The notes below the pieces were generated by a model. It was not told where the DNA came from and made no database searches. It saw only the letters and a program-made list of their open reading frames with translations. A stretch of 64,000 nucleotides of DNA from Anaerolineales bacterium (lineage in GTDB: Bacteria > Chloroflexota > Anaerolineae > Anaerolineales > Villigracilaceae), in contig JAUQXA010000070.1 of NCBI GenBank assembly GCA_030834895.1, positions 1 to 64,000 on the forward strand, read 5' to 3'. Shown piece by piece: positions 40,363 to 50,300 of the stretch. The position numbers and the translations under genes were made by a program. Within the stretch, counting starts at the first letter, position 1; every line of letters starts with the position of its first letter.

Positions 40363-43300
40363 CTAGTTCCCTTTATCGTGCGGAACGGTAACTGTTGCGG
40401 TTGCGGTTACGGTATTACCACATGTATTGGCTGCCTGATATGTGATGGTGTAGATGCGACCTTCGCCTCCGCCTGCGCGTTCTGCGCGCAGGTCAAAAGT
40501 ATCGTTGTCAATGATCACAATATCGTTGGGTTTGTCGCCATTACCTTGTCTGCTGTCGGGTTCGTTCGACGTGATCGAAAGCAGGGTAACAGATGCAACG
40601 TCAAGAGACGAGGCGAACGAGGCTTCGACGGTCACGTATTTGTGGTTTGGCGGCCACAGGCTGTCAGGTGAGACGGTGACATTCAGAGTTGGCGGCAGGC
40701 ATAACCCCACCATCACCGGGTCATGATCCGAGATGCGGAACTGATCGGGCGCGTAGAGCATATTCTGCAAATTGTCCGTCTTGAAGTCGGTGTTGTAGTC
40801 CAACACGCTTGGTTCGTCTGAGTTGATATGATAGTCGCCGACACCCGTGATCTCTGGAACAATGGATGCTGAACCAAGCGCGTGATCGAGGTATCCCCAT
40901 TGGCCGTCGAACACGTAGGAATAGGCATCCGGTCCGATGAAGGAGGAGATCAGGTTGGTAAAGCCCGAGTTTTTGATGACCGTGATGGGGTCTTCCATCG
41001 CATAGGAGTTGTAGTCGCCAAGCAGCAGGATGTCAGTATCACCCGTCCCGGTTGGGTCTGTGGCGAGCCAGTTCATCAGTTCAGTCGCCGCATTAACACG
41101 TACCTGATTGCAGTTGCCCTGTCCATCGCCCTGGTCAGGTAGATCACAGGCGCTTCCTTTGCTCTTGAGGTGATTCACATCCACAATGAAGACCTGTCCA
41201 TTGGCATTCTGTTGGAAAGCCTGCGCCAGTGACGGACGACTGCGCGGCGCGCTATCACCGCCGTTGACGAATGCCACACTGTTCAATGGAGCTGTCTGCC
41301 CGACGGGGGTCACGACCGCCGGCTTATAGAGAAGCCCCACCTTGATGGCATCCGTTCCCATTACATTGACCTGGCCTGTGTTTGCGTCCACATCGATGAA
41401 GGCATACGTGCCGGGTGCGGTGGCCGCATTGAGCTGGTCGACCAAATGCGCGATGGCGCTGTCCGGGCCATACCCATCATTCTCAATTTCGTTGACACCA
41501 ATCACATCTGGATTCATGGAGAGAATCGCGGCAACGGTCTTTGACCACTGGCGATCAAACTCGGGCTGGGTGTCTGCTCCGCGACAATCGGTCGCTGCGC
41601 CACCCACACCGAGCGCGCAGTTATCCACAGTGTCGGGGAGTCCGTCGAAGGTGTTGAAGTAGTTGAGCAGGTTCATGCCCACGACCTTCACGTCACCACC
41701 CACATCTGGAGCGGAGGTTGGGCGTGGGTTGGCCGGCTCGAAGTTGACATACCCGTTTAACGCATTGATCGGGCGGATGCGATAAGCATTGCCGCTTGCC
41801 GAGTTGCCAGCCCATGTGTAATTCAATACACCGACGATATTTGTGGCAATATCGCCGCCGCGCAGGGTGTTGCTGGCTGAAAGCGGCAGCCCGCCGCGTG
41901 CGAACAAAATCGGGTCGGGGTTTTGGACCTGGGAGGCGTCATCCAGGATGATCTTGTTCAGGTTATTCGCAATCTGCATTGCAATGGAGGGCGGACCGGG
42001 GTTAACCACATTTGTCGGTTGTTGCAAACGCCCACCAGATGAAAGAACCACCTGACCAAAACGTCCAAGTTGGAAGTGTTCGGTCACGTACATGTTCTGC
42101 GGCAAGCGGACGAGCATGCCTTCATATTGCTCAAGGAAATCCGGTGATGCGACCGGGAAGGTGACATCGGTCGGGGTCACTGTTCCAGTTCCGCATTTGA
42201 CGATCGTTCCGACGGAAATCTGGGACTGTCCCTGATTTTCACCCACGGTTCCAGTGACGCGGACAACATCGCCCAGACTCACGGTGTTGGCATTGCTGCC
42301 TTCAAAGACGAAGATGCCGTCGGAGGTTGCGGGGTTGCCATCACCAGCCACATCCTGAATGAAGAAACCGCGCAATGCCGGGGACGCTCCCTCGTAATCG
42401 CCAACGACTACGCCTTGTGTAGTTTGTGTACCTGTTAACGCTACCGTCGCACCGCTACCTTGAATAATGGGAATGGACGTATAGGGCTGTGCACACACAT
42501 CATATGGGTTGAAGCCGACTGTGAAATCAAAGACCATGTTGTTGGGTGGATCATTGGCGTCCTGGTCGGTTACACCAGAGGCATAAACGGTCAGCGTGCA
42601 AATTTCGCCGCCGACGAGATTTACAGCGGGGTCAAGTGTAAAGCTGACAGGACCACCACTCACCGATGCGGATACGGCCCCGCTGGTGGAGCAGGATAAA
42701 TCGAACCATGAGCCGGTCAAATCAACAGCTTCACTGAAAGTTACATTCAGGTTTGCGCCAATCGGGAAATTAGTCGAACCGTCAACGGGGTAGGTGCTGG
42801 TTACTTCAGGAGCCGCATCATCTGGGGAGCAATTGGCTGTATGTGAGCCAAGTCCGCCAAAAGTATCCTGTGCATAGCCCTCCCATTCAACTGAAGGATC
42901 GAACGCATCGGCACCGTTCGGGTCGCCCGCACAGATCGTAGCTGCGCGGCGCAGGGTATTATCGGCGGTGCTGATGAGACCTGTGCCCCATTCAGTACCG
43001 GGATCAAAACCAACCTGACCAAGGACATCGATGACAACTGTGCCCTTGCGAAGGACAACTGCATCATCACCGTTGAACCAGCCAGAACCATTTGTCTGAT
43101 CTGCCTGCGCAAGGATGGTCGCATTTGCGGACGACTGCGCAAGAACATAAACATCCCCATTCGCAACACTGCCTGTTAAATTGATTGTAAGTGTTGATAC
43201 CGGGTTGCCATTGAAAAACATTTGAACGTTATATCCACCCGTCGCGAGATTTATTGCCGCACCGGTTCCGTTGTAAATTTCAAGCGCCTTGTTATTGCTG

Positions 43301-43431
43301 CTGCCTTCAATATATTCCGAAAAGAATAGCTCTGTTGGCATTGCTGCTTGGGCACTCTGCATCGGTACAGTCGCGAACATCAACGCCAGTATCGTCATCA
43401 CTGAAAATATTTTGAAGAATTGTTTATTCAT
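40363..43431 (-). CDS. Secreted nuclease/EEP-family multidomain protein (ExeM-like)
   Basis: A 1022-residue exported protein. Signal peptide 1-30 (AQAA); lamin-tail domain ~33-200 (FFSEYIEGSSNNKALEIYN); Ig-like Big_5 domain ~207-306; an OB-like domain ~315-410; endonuclease/exonuclease/phosphatase domain ~580-912 with MNLLNYF, GVNEIEND, DVNHLKSKG, LLLGDYNSY and SDHDPV; a C-terminal beta domain (SPDSLWPPNHKYV). This is the order of extracellular DNases such as ExeM/NucH. All main metal and catalytic residues are present. Role: degradation of extracellular DNA, for nutrients or biofilm turnover. GGAG lies before the ATG. Confidence 0.9.
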   Translation of the reverse strand: MNKQFFKIFSVMTILALMFATVPMQSAQAAMPTELFFSEYIEGSSNNKALEIYNGTGAAINLATGGYNVQMFFNGNPVSTLTINLTGSVANGDVYVLAQSSANATILAQADQTNGSGWFNGDDAVVLRKGTVVIDVLGQVGFDPGTEWGTGLISTADNTLRRAATICAGDPNGADAFDPSVEWEGYAQDTFGGLGSHTANCSPDDAAPEVTSTYPVDGSTNFPIGANLNVTFSEAVDLTGSWFDLSCSTSGAVSASVSGGPVSFTLDPAVNLVGGEICTLTVYASGVTDQDANDPPNNMVFDFTVGFNPYDVCAQPYTSIPIIQGSGATVALTGTQTTQGVVVGDYEGASPALRGFFIQDVAGDGNPATSDGIFVFEGSNANTVSLGDVVRVTGTVGENQGQSQISVGTIVKCGTGTVTPTDVTFPVASPDFLEQYEGMLVRLPQNMYVTEHFQLGRFGQVVLSSGGRLQQPTNVVNPGPPSIAMQIANNLNKIILDDASQVQNPDPILFARGGLPLSASNTLRGGDIATNIVGVLNYTWAGNSASGNAYRIRPINALNGYVNFEPANPRPTSAPDVGGDVKVVGMNLLNYFNTFDGLPDTVDNCALGVGGAATDCRGADTQPEFDRQWSKTVAAILSMNPDVIGVNEIENDGYGPDSAIAHLVDQLNAATAPGTYAFIDVDANTGQVNVMGTDAIKVGLLYKPAVVTPVGQTAPLNSVAFVNGGDSAPRSRPSLAQAFQQNANGQVFIVDVNHLKSKGSACDLPDQGDGQGNCNQVRVNAATELMNWLATDPTGTGDTDILLLGDYNSYAMEDPITVIKNSGFTNLISSFIGPDAYSYVFDGQWGYLDHALGSASIVPEITGVGDYHINSDEPSVLDYNTDFKTDNLQNMLYAPDQFRISDHDPVMVGLCLPPTLNVTVSPDSLWPPNHKYVTVEASFASSLDVASVTLLSITSNEPDSRQGNGDKPNDIVIIDNDTFDLRAERAGGGEGRIYTITYQAANTCGNTVTATATVTVPHDKGN

Positions 43432-43756
43432 GCGATTCTCCTATTGGAAATGGTCCGACAACGAAAATGTCCCATGATTTGGGCTTGCATTGGGTGAGTT
43501 TAGTTTTTTGCGATGGCAACACCTCCAGAAACTCAACTTTTATGAAAAGCACCAACACCATCCAAATATTTTCCCCGCCCATACTCATTGTATGTTAGAC
43601 CTTTCAAAAATGCAAGAAATAAGGGTTTGCAAGTCTGCTTGGCTGGTAGTCTCAACACCGCGGTTGTATGTACAAGTCGTAAATTAGAACAAATTTTCTG
43701 TTATAATCCTCCCCAGATTGGCGCGGGCCAATCAACTTTATTGATTGGAGGCTGAA
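43432..43756. other. Divergent intergenic region
   Basis: 324 bp without a gene. It holds the nuclease promoter at 43587-43615, a TATAAT box at 43702-43707 for the plus-strand gene, and a small ATTGG/CCAAT hairpin at 43717-43731. Small ORFs here lack support. Confidence 0.6.
43587..43615 (-). promoter_or_regulatory. Probable promoter of the secreted nuclease
   Basis: Minus strand: TTGCAT (43610-43615), 17-bp spacer, TACAAT (43587-43592), leaving a leader of about 150 nt. Confidence 0.55.
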
Positions 43757-44155
43757 ATGGATTTTGGTTCTATTAACTGGTTGGCTGTGGTTGCTTGTGT
43801 CGTGGTCAGTATGATTAGCGGTTCGCTCTGGTACAACCCAAAGACTTTCTTCCCTGCCTGGTGGAAGGTCGTTGGGGCGGGACGTGAACAGCCAGGCATG
43901 GAAAACATGGGTATGACTTGGGGATTGACCGTGCTCTCGTCATTTGTTCAAGCAGTCGCTATGGCTTTTATGATCAATGCCATGGGCACGCCCGGCGCGT
44001 TGACCGGTTTCATGCTCTGGCTTGGATTTATCGCGCCCACGTACTTGGTCAACAAACTGTTTGCTGGCCACGGACTCAAAGTTTGGGCAATTGAGATTGG
44101 AAATCACTTGGTTAATTTCGTGCTGTTTGGCGCAATTCTTGCCGCGTGGCGATAG
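43757..44155 (+). CDS. DUF1761 membrane protein
   Basis: A 132-residue protein with four helices and the DUF1761 start INWLAVVACVVVSMISGSLWY, then WW and a conserved GALTGFMLWLGF. No function known for the family. ATG 43757 follows GGAGG; the earlier in-frame ATG at 43745 overlaps that site. Confidence 0.82.
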   Translation: MDFGSINWLAVVACVVVSMISGSLWYNPKTFFPAWWKVVGAGREQPGMENMGMTWGLTVLSSFVQAVAMAFMINAMGTPGALTGFMLWLGFIAPTYLVNKLFAGHGLKVWAIEIGNHLVNFVLFGAILAAWR

Positions 44156-44220
44156 ATCGAGTCGGGACGGCAGCGTTTGCTGCCTTCTAATGTGAAAACT
44201 TGACGGCTAGTTAAATAATG

Positions 44221-44255
44221 AAAACCTCCGAAGTCACAAAGCTTCGGAGGTTTTT
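44221..44255 (+). terminator. Bidirectional terminator
   Basis: AACCTCCGAAG / CTTCGGAGGTT stem with an 8-base loop and flanking A and T runs between converging genes. Confidence 0.88.
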
Positions 44256-44280
44256 GTTACAACTGTCCGTTGGTAATCCA

Positions 44281-45546
44281 TCACACCGAGAATGGCTGCG
44301 CTGCGACAGGCTTATTGTTTTTCGTTTCAACCGGCAGGAGGAAGATGAACCTGCTGCCCGCGCCTTCCTTGCTTTCAGCCCAGATGCGCCCACCGTGCAT
44401 TTCGATCATAACCTTCGCAACCGAAAGCCCAAGTCCCATGCCACCATGTTTCCGCGTGAGATGGGATTCGACCTGATAGAAGCGTTCAAAGACTCGCGGC
44501 AGGTCCTTGGCGGGTATCCCCACCCCGTTGTCCTCCACAGATACTTTCACAAAACCAGATTCCAGCCCGCCGCGAATTCTCACATGTCCGCCGTGGTTGG
44601 TGAAGGTGATCGCATTCTTCACAAGATTGCTCAACACGATCGAGATCTTGCTTCCGTCGGCATCCACGAGCAATTCCTCTCCGCGTTGAATCTCCGCCTT
44701 GAGCGCGACACCCTTTTGCACGGCTATATTGCGGAAGGATGCGGAAACATCCTCGATAATGCGTGCCATGGAGACCTTGCGTGAGCGCAGGCTTGCTCCA
44801 CCCGTCTGATAATTGTCCACCCTCGTAAGGCTTTCGATGATATCCTTCAGCTTGGTTGCATTGCGGATGATCGCATCCACCTGTTCCTGATACTCGTTAC
44901 CAACCAGTTCGCGCAGAAATGTGGAATGACCGAGGATCAGCCCGAGTGGCGTGCGAAGTTCATGCGAGGTGATGGCGATAAATTCGTTTTTCAAACGGTC
45001 AAGTTCGCGCGCCTCATCCTGCGACGCAAGCACGGTGCCTTCCAAAACGTTGTTTTGCATGGCGAGTGTGGCGAGTGCAGACAGGGTTTCGAGGATATGG
45101 ATGTCTTCCTCGGTATAATGTTCCCCATCCGCCTTATTAAAGACCTCGAAGACCCCTACGGGCCTGCCGTGAAATGTAAGAGGCACTCCCAGAAGGGAAC
45201 GAGTGGTGAGATTGGCCAATTCGTCAATCTTCCGGTAATGGCGCGGATCGTTCCTCACATCATCGATCACCAGCGGCTTGACATGCAGAAAAACCCAGCC
45301 AGCTGCACTTTCATCCAACGGGATCCTGGCAGAGCCAATGGCTTCGCGATGGAACCAGGCGGCATACTTAAAACGAAGTTCCTGGGTTGCCTCATCGTAC
45401 TCCATCACTGACGCTGTTTCACTGTCGGTCATTTCGGTGGCGGCTGAAAGAACGGACTGCATGTAGGTCTCGAGATCGACCATCGTGCTGAGGTCGCGTG
45501 TCAGCCCCATGAGACGTTCGAGGAGTTTGTTCTGGTCAATTGCCAT
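44281..45546 (-). CDS. GAF-domain sensor histidine kinase
   Basis: A 421-residue soluble kinase: GAF domain ~20-165, short coiled coil, dimerisation helix with H-box ITSHELRTPLGLI (His194 region), N-box LSNLVKNAIT, G1 VEDNGVGIP, F box VFERFYQ, G2 GGMGLGLSVAK. No transmembrane helix and no receiver domain, so it senses an internal signal; no response regulator adjoins. TATAAT on the minus strand at 45564-45569 may be its -10 box. Confidence 0.9.
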   Translation of the reverse strand: MAIDQNKLLERLMGLTRDLSTMVDLETYMQSVLSAATEMTDSETASVMEYDEATQELRFKYAAWFHREAIGSARIPLDESAAGWVFLHVKPLVIDDVRNDPRHYRKIDELANLTTRSLLGVPLTFHGRPVGVFEVFNKADGEHYTEEDIHILETLSALATLAMQNNVLEGTVLASQDEARELDRLKNEFIAITSHELRTPLGLILGHSTFLRELVGNEYQEQVDAIIRNATKLKDIIESLTRVDNYQTGGASLRSRKVSMARIIEDVSASFRNIAVQKGVALKAEIQRGEELLVDADGSKISIVLSNLVKNAITFTNHGGHVRIRGGLESGFVKVSVEDNGVGIPAKDLPRVFERFYQVESHLTRKHGGMGLGLSVAKVMIEMHGGRIWAESKEGAGSRFIFLLPVETKNNKPVAAQPFSV

Positions 45547-45646
45547 GCTTCACCTATAGTAAGATTATACTTCACTGGTCTATCTGAGGTGAATGAGAAA
45601 CAAGTCACAAGGAAATTGAAATTAATACCATAAGGAGAAAATCTTC

Positions 45647-46732
45647 ATGACAAGTAAAAAAGTACGCGTCGCAATCATCGGTGTGGGAAATTGCGCCTCC
45701 GCCCTGGTACAGGGTGTCCAGTTTTATAAGAATGCCAAAGTGGATGAGATCATCCCCGGCATTATGCACACAAAACTCGGCGACTACCACGTTCGCGACA
45801 TCGAATTCACCATCGGCATCGACATCAATGCCGAGAAGGTGGGCAAGGACCTTTCCGAAGCCATTTTCGCCGAGCCGAACAACACCTACAAGTTTGCAGA
45901 AGTCCCCCATCTGAATGTTCCTGTAGTGCGTGGCATGACACATGACGGGCTTGGAAAGTACTTGAGTCAGGTCATCGAAAAAGCGCCCGGCCCCACAGCC
46001 GACATCGTCAAGCTGTTGAAAGATACTCACACCGATGTGGTGATCAACTTCCTGCCTGTCGGATCAGAGATGGCAACCAAATGGTACGTGGAGCAGATCA
46101 TCGAGGCCGGCTGCGCCTTTGTCAACGGCATTCCTGTTTTCATCGCCTCTTCCGAATACTGGGGCAAACGGTTTGCAGATGCCGGGCTGCCGATCCTCGG
46201 CGACGATGTCAAGAGCCAGGTCGGGGCGACGATTGTCCATCGGGTTCTAACCAGCCTGTTCGTGGACCGCGGGGTGAAGCTCGAACGCACCTATCAATTG
46301 AATTTCGGTGGCAACACCGACTTCCTGAACATGCTGGAGCGCGAACGACTCGAAAGCAAGAAGATCTCCAAGACAAACGCCGTGACCAGCATGCTCCCAT
46401 ACGAAATGGACAAGAAGAATGTCCACGTCGGACCCAGCGACCACATCCCGTGGCTGACCGACCGCAAGTGGTGCTACATCCGCATGGAAGGGACGACCTT
46501 CGGCAATGTGCCGTTGAATGCCGAAGTCAAGCTTGAGGTGTGGGACAGCCCCAACTCGGCGGGCGTGATGATCGACGCCTTGCGCTGCGCCAAGATTGCC
46601 CTCGACCGCGAACTTGCGGGACCCATCATTGGCCCGTCCTCGTATTTCTTCAAGACGCCGCCCAAACAATTCCGCGATGACATCTGCCGAGAAAAGGTGG
46701 AGGATTTCATTGCGGGCAGAAGCGACGAGTAA
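45647..46732 (+). CDS. ino1: Inositol-3-phosphate synthase
   Basis: A 361-residue synthase of the actinobacterial/archaeal size class: Rossmann start [43 protein letters not shown] and [12 protein letters not shown]. It makes myo-inositol-3-phosphate from glucose-6-phosphate with NAD. This suggests inositol lipids or inositol solutes in the organism. AAGGAG upstream of ATG; a strong terminator follows. Confidence 0.92.
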   Translation: MTSKKVRVAIIGVGNCASALVQGVQFYKNAKVDEIIPGIMHTKLGDYHVRDIEFTIGIDINAEKVGKDLSEAIFAEPNNTYKFAEVPHLNVPVVRGMTHDGLGKYLSQVIEKAPGPTADIVKLLKDTHTDVVINFLPVGSEMATKWYVEQIIEAGCAFVNGIPVFIASSEYWGKRFADAGLPILGDDVKSQVGATIVHRVLTSLFVDRGVKLERTYQLNFGGNTDFLNMLERERLESKKISKTNAVTSMLPYEMDKKNVHVGPSDHIPWLTDRKWCYIRMEGTTFGNVPLNAEVKLEVWDSPNSAGVMIDALRCAKIALDRELAGPIIGPSSYFFKTPPKQFRDDICREKVEDFIAGRSDE

Positions 46733-46734
46733 GT

Positions 46735-46755
46735 AAGATTGGAGATTGGTAATTG
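46735..46755. repeat. Heptamer half-array, GAGATTG family (left arm)
   Basis: Three 7-bp units AAGATTG, GAGATTG, GTAATTG after the ino1 stop. Inverted partner at 46822-46849, with a terminator between. Confidence 0.8.
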
Positions 46756-46761
46756 GAATGA

Positions 46762-46797
46762 GTGAGACACCGGCCTCGGCAGGTGTCTCACTTTTTT
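46762..46797 (+). terminator. Terminator after ino1
   Basis: GTGAGACACC / GGTGTCTCAC, 10-bp stem with 10-base loop, then TTTTTT. Confidence 0.92.
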
Positions 46798-46815
46798 CGA
46801 GTAGAATTCGGTCTC

Positions 46816-48003
46816 ATGAAACTCAATCGCCAATTACCAGTTACCAATTACGGGGCAATACACCTCCTTTTGACCTTTGGTTTGCTTGCTGTTCTACTGG
46901 CTTCCTGCCAGTCTGCGGCTGCGCCCACCACCGACCCAAACATTGCCCTGACTGCGGCATTTGAAACCGCCGTCGCCCAGATCAGCCAGCCGACTGCAAC
47001 TCCTGCGCTGACCGAAACCCCTGTCCCAACTGCAACCGTTCCACGCACCCCTCCCGCGTTGCCGGGTGTTTTCCAAACCTCCATCCTCAAGCCTGAAGAT
47101 CAACCCCGCACTTACGTGGCCGATACCTGTCAGTATCTGCAAAACAAATGGAACCCGAAAAACTCTGCGCCTGGCACACTGGTAATGGTGGTTATGTTCC
47201 ATGGAATTGTAAAAGACACAACAGCCGGGCCGAATCAAATCACCGTGCGGGATTTCAACAAGTTAATGAACGATCTTCACGAGCTGGGATTTCAGGCCAT
47301 CTACATGCAGCAGATGGTGGATTTCATGTACAACAACGCGAAGATACCCCCGCGTTCCGTCCTGCTTATAGTGGATGACCGGCATTTTGCCGAATCGTTC
47401 AATACGCACTTCCGTCCATATTACGAAGAGTGGGGCTGGCCGGTAATCAACGCCTATATCGGTATCGATGAACGCCCCGACCTGTGGGCTGAAAATGCGG
47501 CCCTTTCCGCTGAAGGCTGGGTGGATTACCAGTCGCATGGCTATATTCATAATATCCCCATCGGCGATAGCTCCACTGACGATTTCATCATGGGAGAAAT
47601 GAATGGCGCTATTACCTCCATCCAAAAGTATATGAACAAGACTCCCATTGCCTACATCTGGCCCGGTGGTGGATTCTCCCGCCGCGCCGTGGAATTGGGG
47701 CCTCAACTTGGCTACAAACTCGGTTTCACCGTTAACCCGCGTGGACCCGTGATGTACAACTGGGTGCCGCAGGCAGATACCGTCAACCCATCCAACCCGG
47801 TTGCAATTCCTGAAACCCCGGCTGGCAACCCACTCATGACCATCCCCCGCTATTGGGATATCGATGCCCGCAACCAACTCGATAATATCCGTGTCATCAG
47901 TGATCAGGCCGCCCAATATGCCGAGCAGAACAAAGTCGTTGAACTCGAATACTATGACATTGTCTGTGCGCCTGCCTACGGTCCAATCCCTGCCGCGCAG
48001 TAA
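46816..48003 (+). CDS. Polysaccharide-deacetylase-like lipoprotein
   Basis: A 395-residue lipoprotein: signal peptide ending LLASC, a long Thr/Pro-rich spacer, then a NodB-like domain with MFHGI, LIVDDRHF (Asp-Asp), SHGYIHN (His-x3-His) and WPGGGFS. Such enzymes remove acetyl groups from cell-surface polysaccharides; outside the membrane. The first residues (NRQLPVTNY) are encoded by a heptamer array, so the signal peptide's n-region is repeat-derived. Start at ATG 46816; the longer frame runs through the terminator. Confidence 0.78.
   Translation: MKLNRQLPVTNYGAIHLLLTFGLLAVLLASCQSAAAPTTDPNIALTAAFETAVAQISQPTATPALTETPVPTATVPRTPPALPGVFQTSILKPEDQPRTYVADTCQYLQNKWNPKNSAPGTLVMVVMFHGIVKDTTAGPNQITVRDFNKLMNDLHELGFQAIYMQQMVDFMYNNAKIPPRSVLLIVDDRHFAESFNTHFRPYYEEWGWPVINAYIGIDERPDLWAENAALSAEGWVDYQSHGYIHNIPIGDSSTDDFIMGEMNGAITSIQKYMNKTPIAYIWPGGGFSRRAVELGPQLGYKLGFTVNPRGPVMYNWVPQADTVNPSNPVAIPETPAGNPLMTIPRYWDIDARNQLDNIRVISDQAAQYAEQNKVVELEYYDIVCAPAYGPIPAAQ
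46822..46849. repeat. Heptamer half-array, ACCAATT family (right arm), in coding sequence
   Basis: Four 7-bp units CTCAATC, GCCAATT, ACCAGTT, ACCAATT, the inverse of 46735-46755. Encodes the N-terminal residues of the deacetylase-like lipoprotein. Confidence 0.82.
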
Positions 48004-48079
48004 ACCTTTGGAGTTCAACAGCAAGCTGTCGGATTCCAGATTTATTCGGACTCAAAAAATACTGGTATCATTCCCTGCT

Positions 48080-50215
48080 ATGGAATTTAAAACAAAACCC
48101 TCACAAAAATTTGACCTGCCAAAGCGTATCGCGCGCCTTGGCGAACTGGCGTCTAACCTGTGGTGGACCTGGCAGCCTGAGTCCGCTCACATTTTTGGCA
48201 AGCTCGATTATGACCTCTGGGAACGGCTGGGGCATAATCCGATCCGCTTTTTGCAGGAAGTCAACCGCAAACGTCTGACTCGCTTTGCAAAGGATAAGGA
48301 TTACCTTGATGTATACGATGCTTTTTTTAAGAAATTTGATTCTTATTTCACCAAAAAGTCCTGGGCGCAAAAGGCATATCCTGAATTCAATGGCAAACCT
48401 GTTGCCTACTTCTCGATGGAGTTTGGTCTGCATGAAACATTGCCCATCTATTCGGGCGGACTTGGCGTGTTGGCTGGCGATCACCTGAAAGAATCTTCCG
48501 ACCTCGGCCTGCCGCTTGTTGCTGTCGGCTTCATGTATGCGCAGGGATATTTCTCCCAGCGCATCAGCGAAGACGGCTGGCAGGAATCGCTCAACAATCC
48601 GTTGACTTTTGAATACCTTCCCATTTCACTGGTCACCAAAAACAAAAAGCCCCTCACGGTTCAGGTTGAATTCCCCGACCGCAATGTTTCCCTGCAAATT
48701 TGGGAAGTGCGGGTGGGACAAGTTCCGCTCTATCTGCTTGATTCGAACGTGGAAGGCAACAATGACTTTGATCGCCTGCTTACCGCGCGCCTGTATTGGT
48801 CTGACCTTGACCGTCGCGTGATGCAGGAGGTCTTGCTCGGGGTGGGCGGTGTGCGCGCCCTGCGTGCTTTGGGACTCAAACCCGCCGTCTGGCACATGAA
48901 CGAAGGTCATGCCGCCTTCCTGACGCTGGAGCGGGCGCGTGAACTTGTAGCCTCAGGTTCCACATTTGTTGACGCCGCGAAAAAGACCCTCGGTCAAAAC
49001 GTGTTCACCACCCATACCCCTGTGCCTGCCGGCAATGATGAATTTCCCCTCTGGTTGATCGACAAATACCTTGCCAAACTTTGGCCCGAACTCGGACTCA
49101 CCCGTGAAGAATTCATGGACATTGCCAAAAACCAAAAGTCCCACACCGAAACCTTTTCCATGCCGATTCTCGCTCTCAAACTCTCCGGTGGCAGCAACGG
49201 TGTTTCAGAATTGCATGGCGAGGTCTCCCGCGAGATGTGGAATTTCCTCTGGCCCCAAAAAGCGGAAAAGGATGTGCCGATTCAACACATCACCAACGGT
49301 GTCCATACCGCCAACTGGATGGCGCGCCGCTTGAATAATTTGTTCGAAAAGTATCTGGGCACAAAATGGTATGACCATCTGGATGACCCCGCAACGTGGT
49401 CGAAAATCGACACCATCCCCGACGCCGAGTTATGGGCGGTGCGCCAGCATCTCAAACGCAAGATGACCTTCTACATGCGAGAGCGTGTCCGTGACCGTTG
49501 GACTCGTGGCGGATTCCACCCCGTGCAAGTTGTTTCTTCGGGTGTGCTGATCAATCCCTACGCGCTGACCATCGGCTTTGCGCGCCGTTTTGCCACCTAC
49601 AAACGCGCCAATCTGATTCTATCTGACGTAGACCGTCTGCTTAATCTCATCAACCGTCCGAACATGCCCGTACAGATCATCTTTGCGGGGAAGGCGCATC
49701 CCGCCGACGAACCTGGCAAGCAGTTGATTCAAAAAGTCTATCGTACCGTCAAGCGGGCCGAAACGGGCGGACGTTTGATCTTCCTTGAAGACTACGACAT
49801 GAACCTGGCGCGCTACCTCGTCCAGGGCGTGGATGTGTGGATGAACACCCCGCGCCGCCCCATGGAAGCCAGCGGCACGTCGGGTATGAAAGCGGCCATA
49901 AATGGCGCGTTGAATTTTTCCGTGCTCGACGGCTGGTGGCGCGAGGCCTACAACGGCAGGAATGGCTGGTCAATCGGGCAGGAAAGGGAATATGCTTCGC
50001 AGGAACTACAGGACATAGATGACGCCGAAGACCTATACCAGACCCTCGAGCAAAAGATCATCCCCTTGTATTACAACCGCGACGCAAAGGAAATCTCCCA
50101 CGAGTGGATCGCAATGGTAAAGAACTCGATGCAGACCATCATCCCGCAATTCTCCACCCGCCGCATGGTCAAGGAATACGTGGAAAAATTCTACGCCCCT
50201 GCTTTGAAGAAATAA
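48080..50215 (+). CDS. glgP: Alpha-glucan phosphorylase (GT35)
   Basis: A 711-residue phosphorylase of the shorter AglP/MalP-like type: FSMEFGLHETLPIYSGGLGVLAGDHLK (start FSMEFGLHE), MNEGHAAF, HTPVPAGNDEF, ITNGVHTANW, and PLP lysine in EASGTSGMKAA. It releases glucose-1-phosphate from glycogen or maltodextrin. Start at ATG 48080, where the conserved N-terminus begins; the long upstream extension overlaps the deacetylase gene in another frame and is discounted. Confidence 0.9.
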   Translation: MEFKTKPSQKFDLPKRIARLGELASNLWWTWQPESAHIFGKLDYDLWERLGHNPIRFLQEVNRKRLTRFAKDKDYLDVYDAFFKKFDSYFTKKSWAQKAYPEFNGKPVAYFSMEFGLHETLPIYSGGLGVLAGDHLKESSDLGLPLVAVGFMYAQGYFSQRISEDGWQESLNNPLTFEYLPISLVTKNKKPLTVQVEFPDRNVSLQIWEVRVGQVPLYLLDSNVEGNNDFDRLLTARLYWSDLDRRVMQEVLLGVGGVRALRALGLKPAVWHMNEGHAAFLTLERARELVASGSTFVDAAKKTLGQNVFTTHTPVPAGNDEFPLWLIDKYLAKLWPELGLTREEFMDIAKNQKSHTETFSMPILALKLSGGSNGVSELHGEVSREMWNFLWPQKAEKDVPIQHITNGVHTANWMARRLNNLFEKYLGTKWYDHLDDPATWSKIDTIPDAELWAVRQHLKRKMTFYMRERVRDRWTRGGFHPVQVVSSGVLINPYALTIGFARRFATYKRANLILSDVDRLLNLINRPNMPVQIIFAGKAHPADEPGKQLIQKVYRTVKRAETGGRLIFLEDYDMNLARYLVQGVDVWMNTPRRPMEASGTSGMKAAINGALNFSVLDGWWREAYNGRNGWSIGQEREYASQELQDIDDAEDLYQTLEQKIIPLYYNRDAKEISHEWIAMVKNSMQTIIPQFSTRRMVKEYVEKFYAPALKK

Positions 50216-50300
50216 AACAAATCACCACTGAATCCACCGGGATTATCTAAAGGATTTCCCGTATACTCTGTGACCTTGGTTGTGAACATGTAAGGAAACC

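Noticed and set aside
47864-48079. N-terminal extension of the glucan phosphorylase
   Set aside because: Overlaps the deacetylase-like gene and has no family similarity; the conserved start is at 48080.
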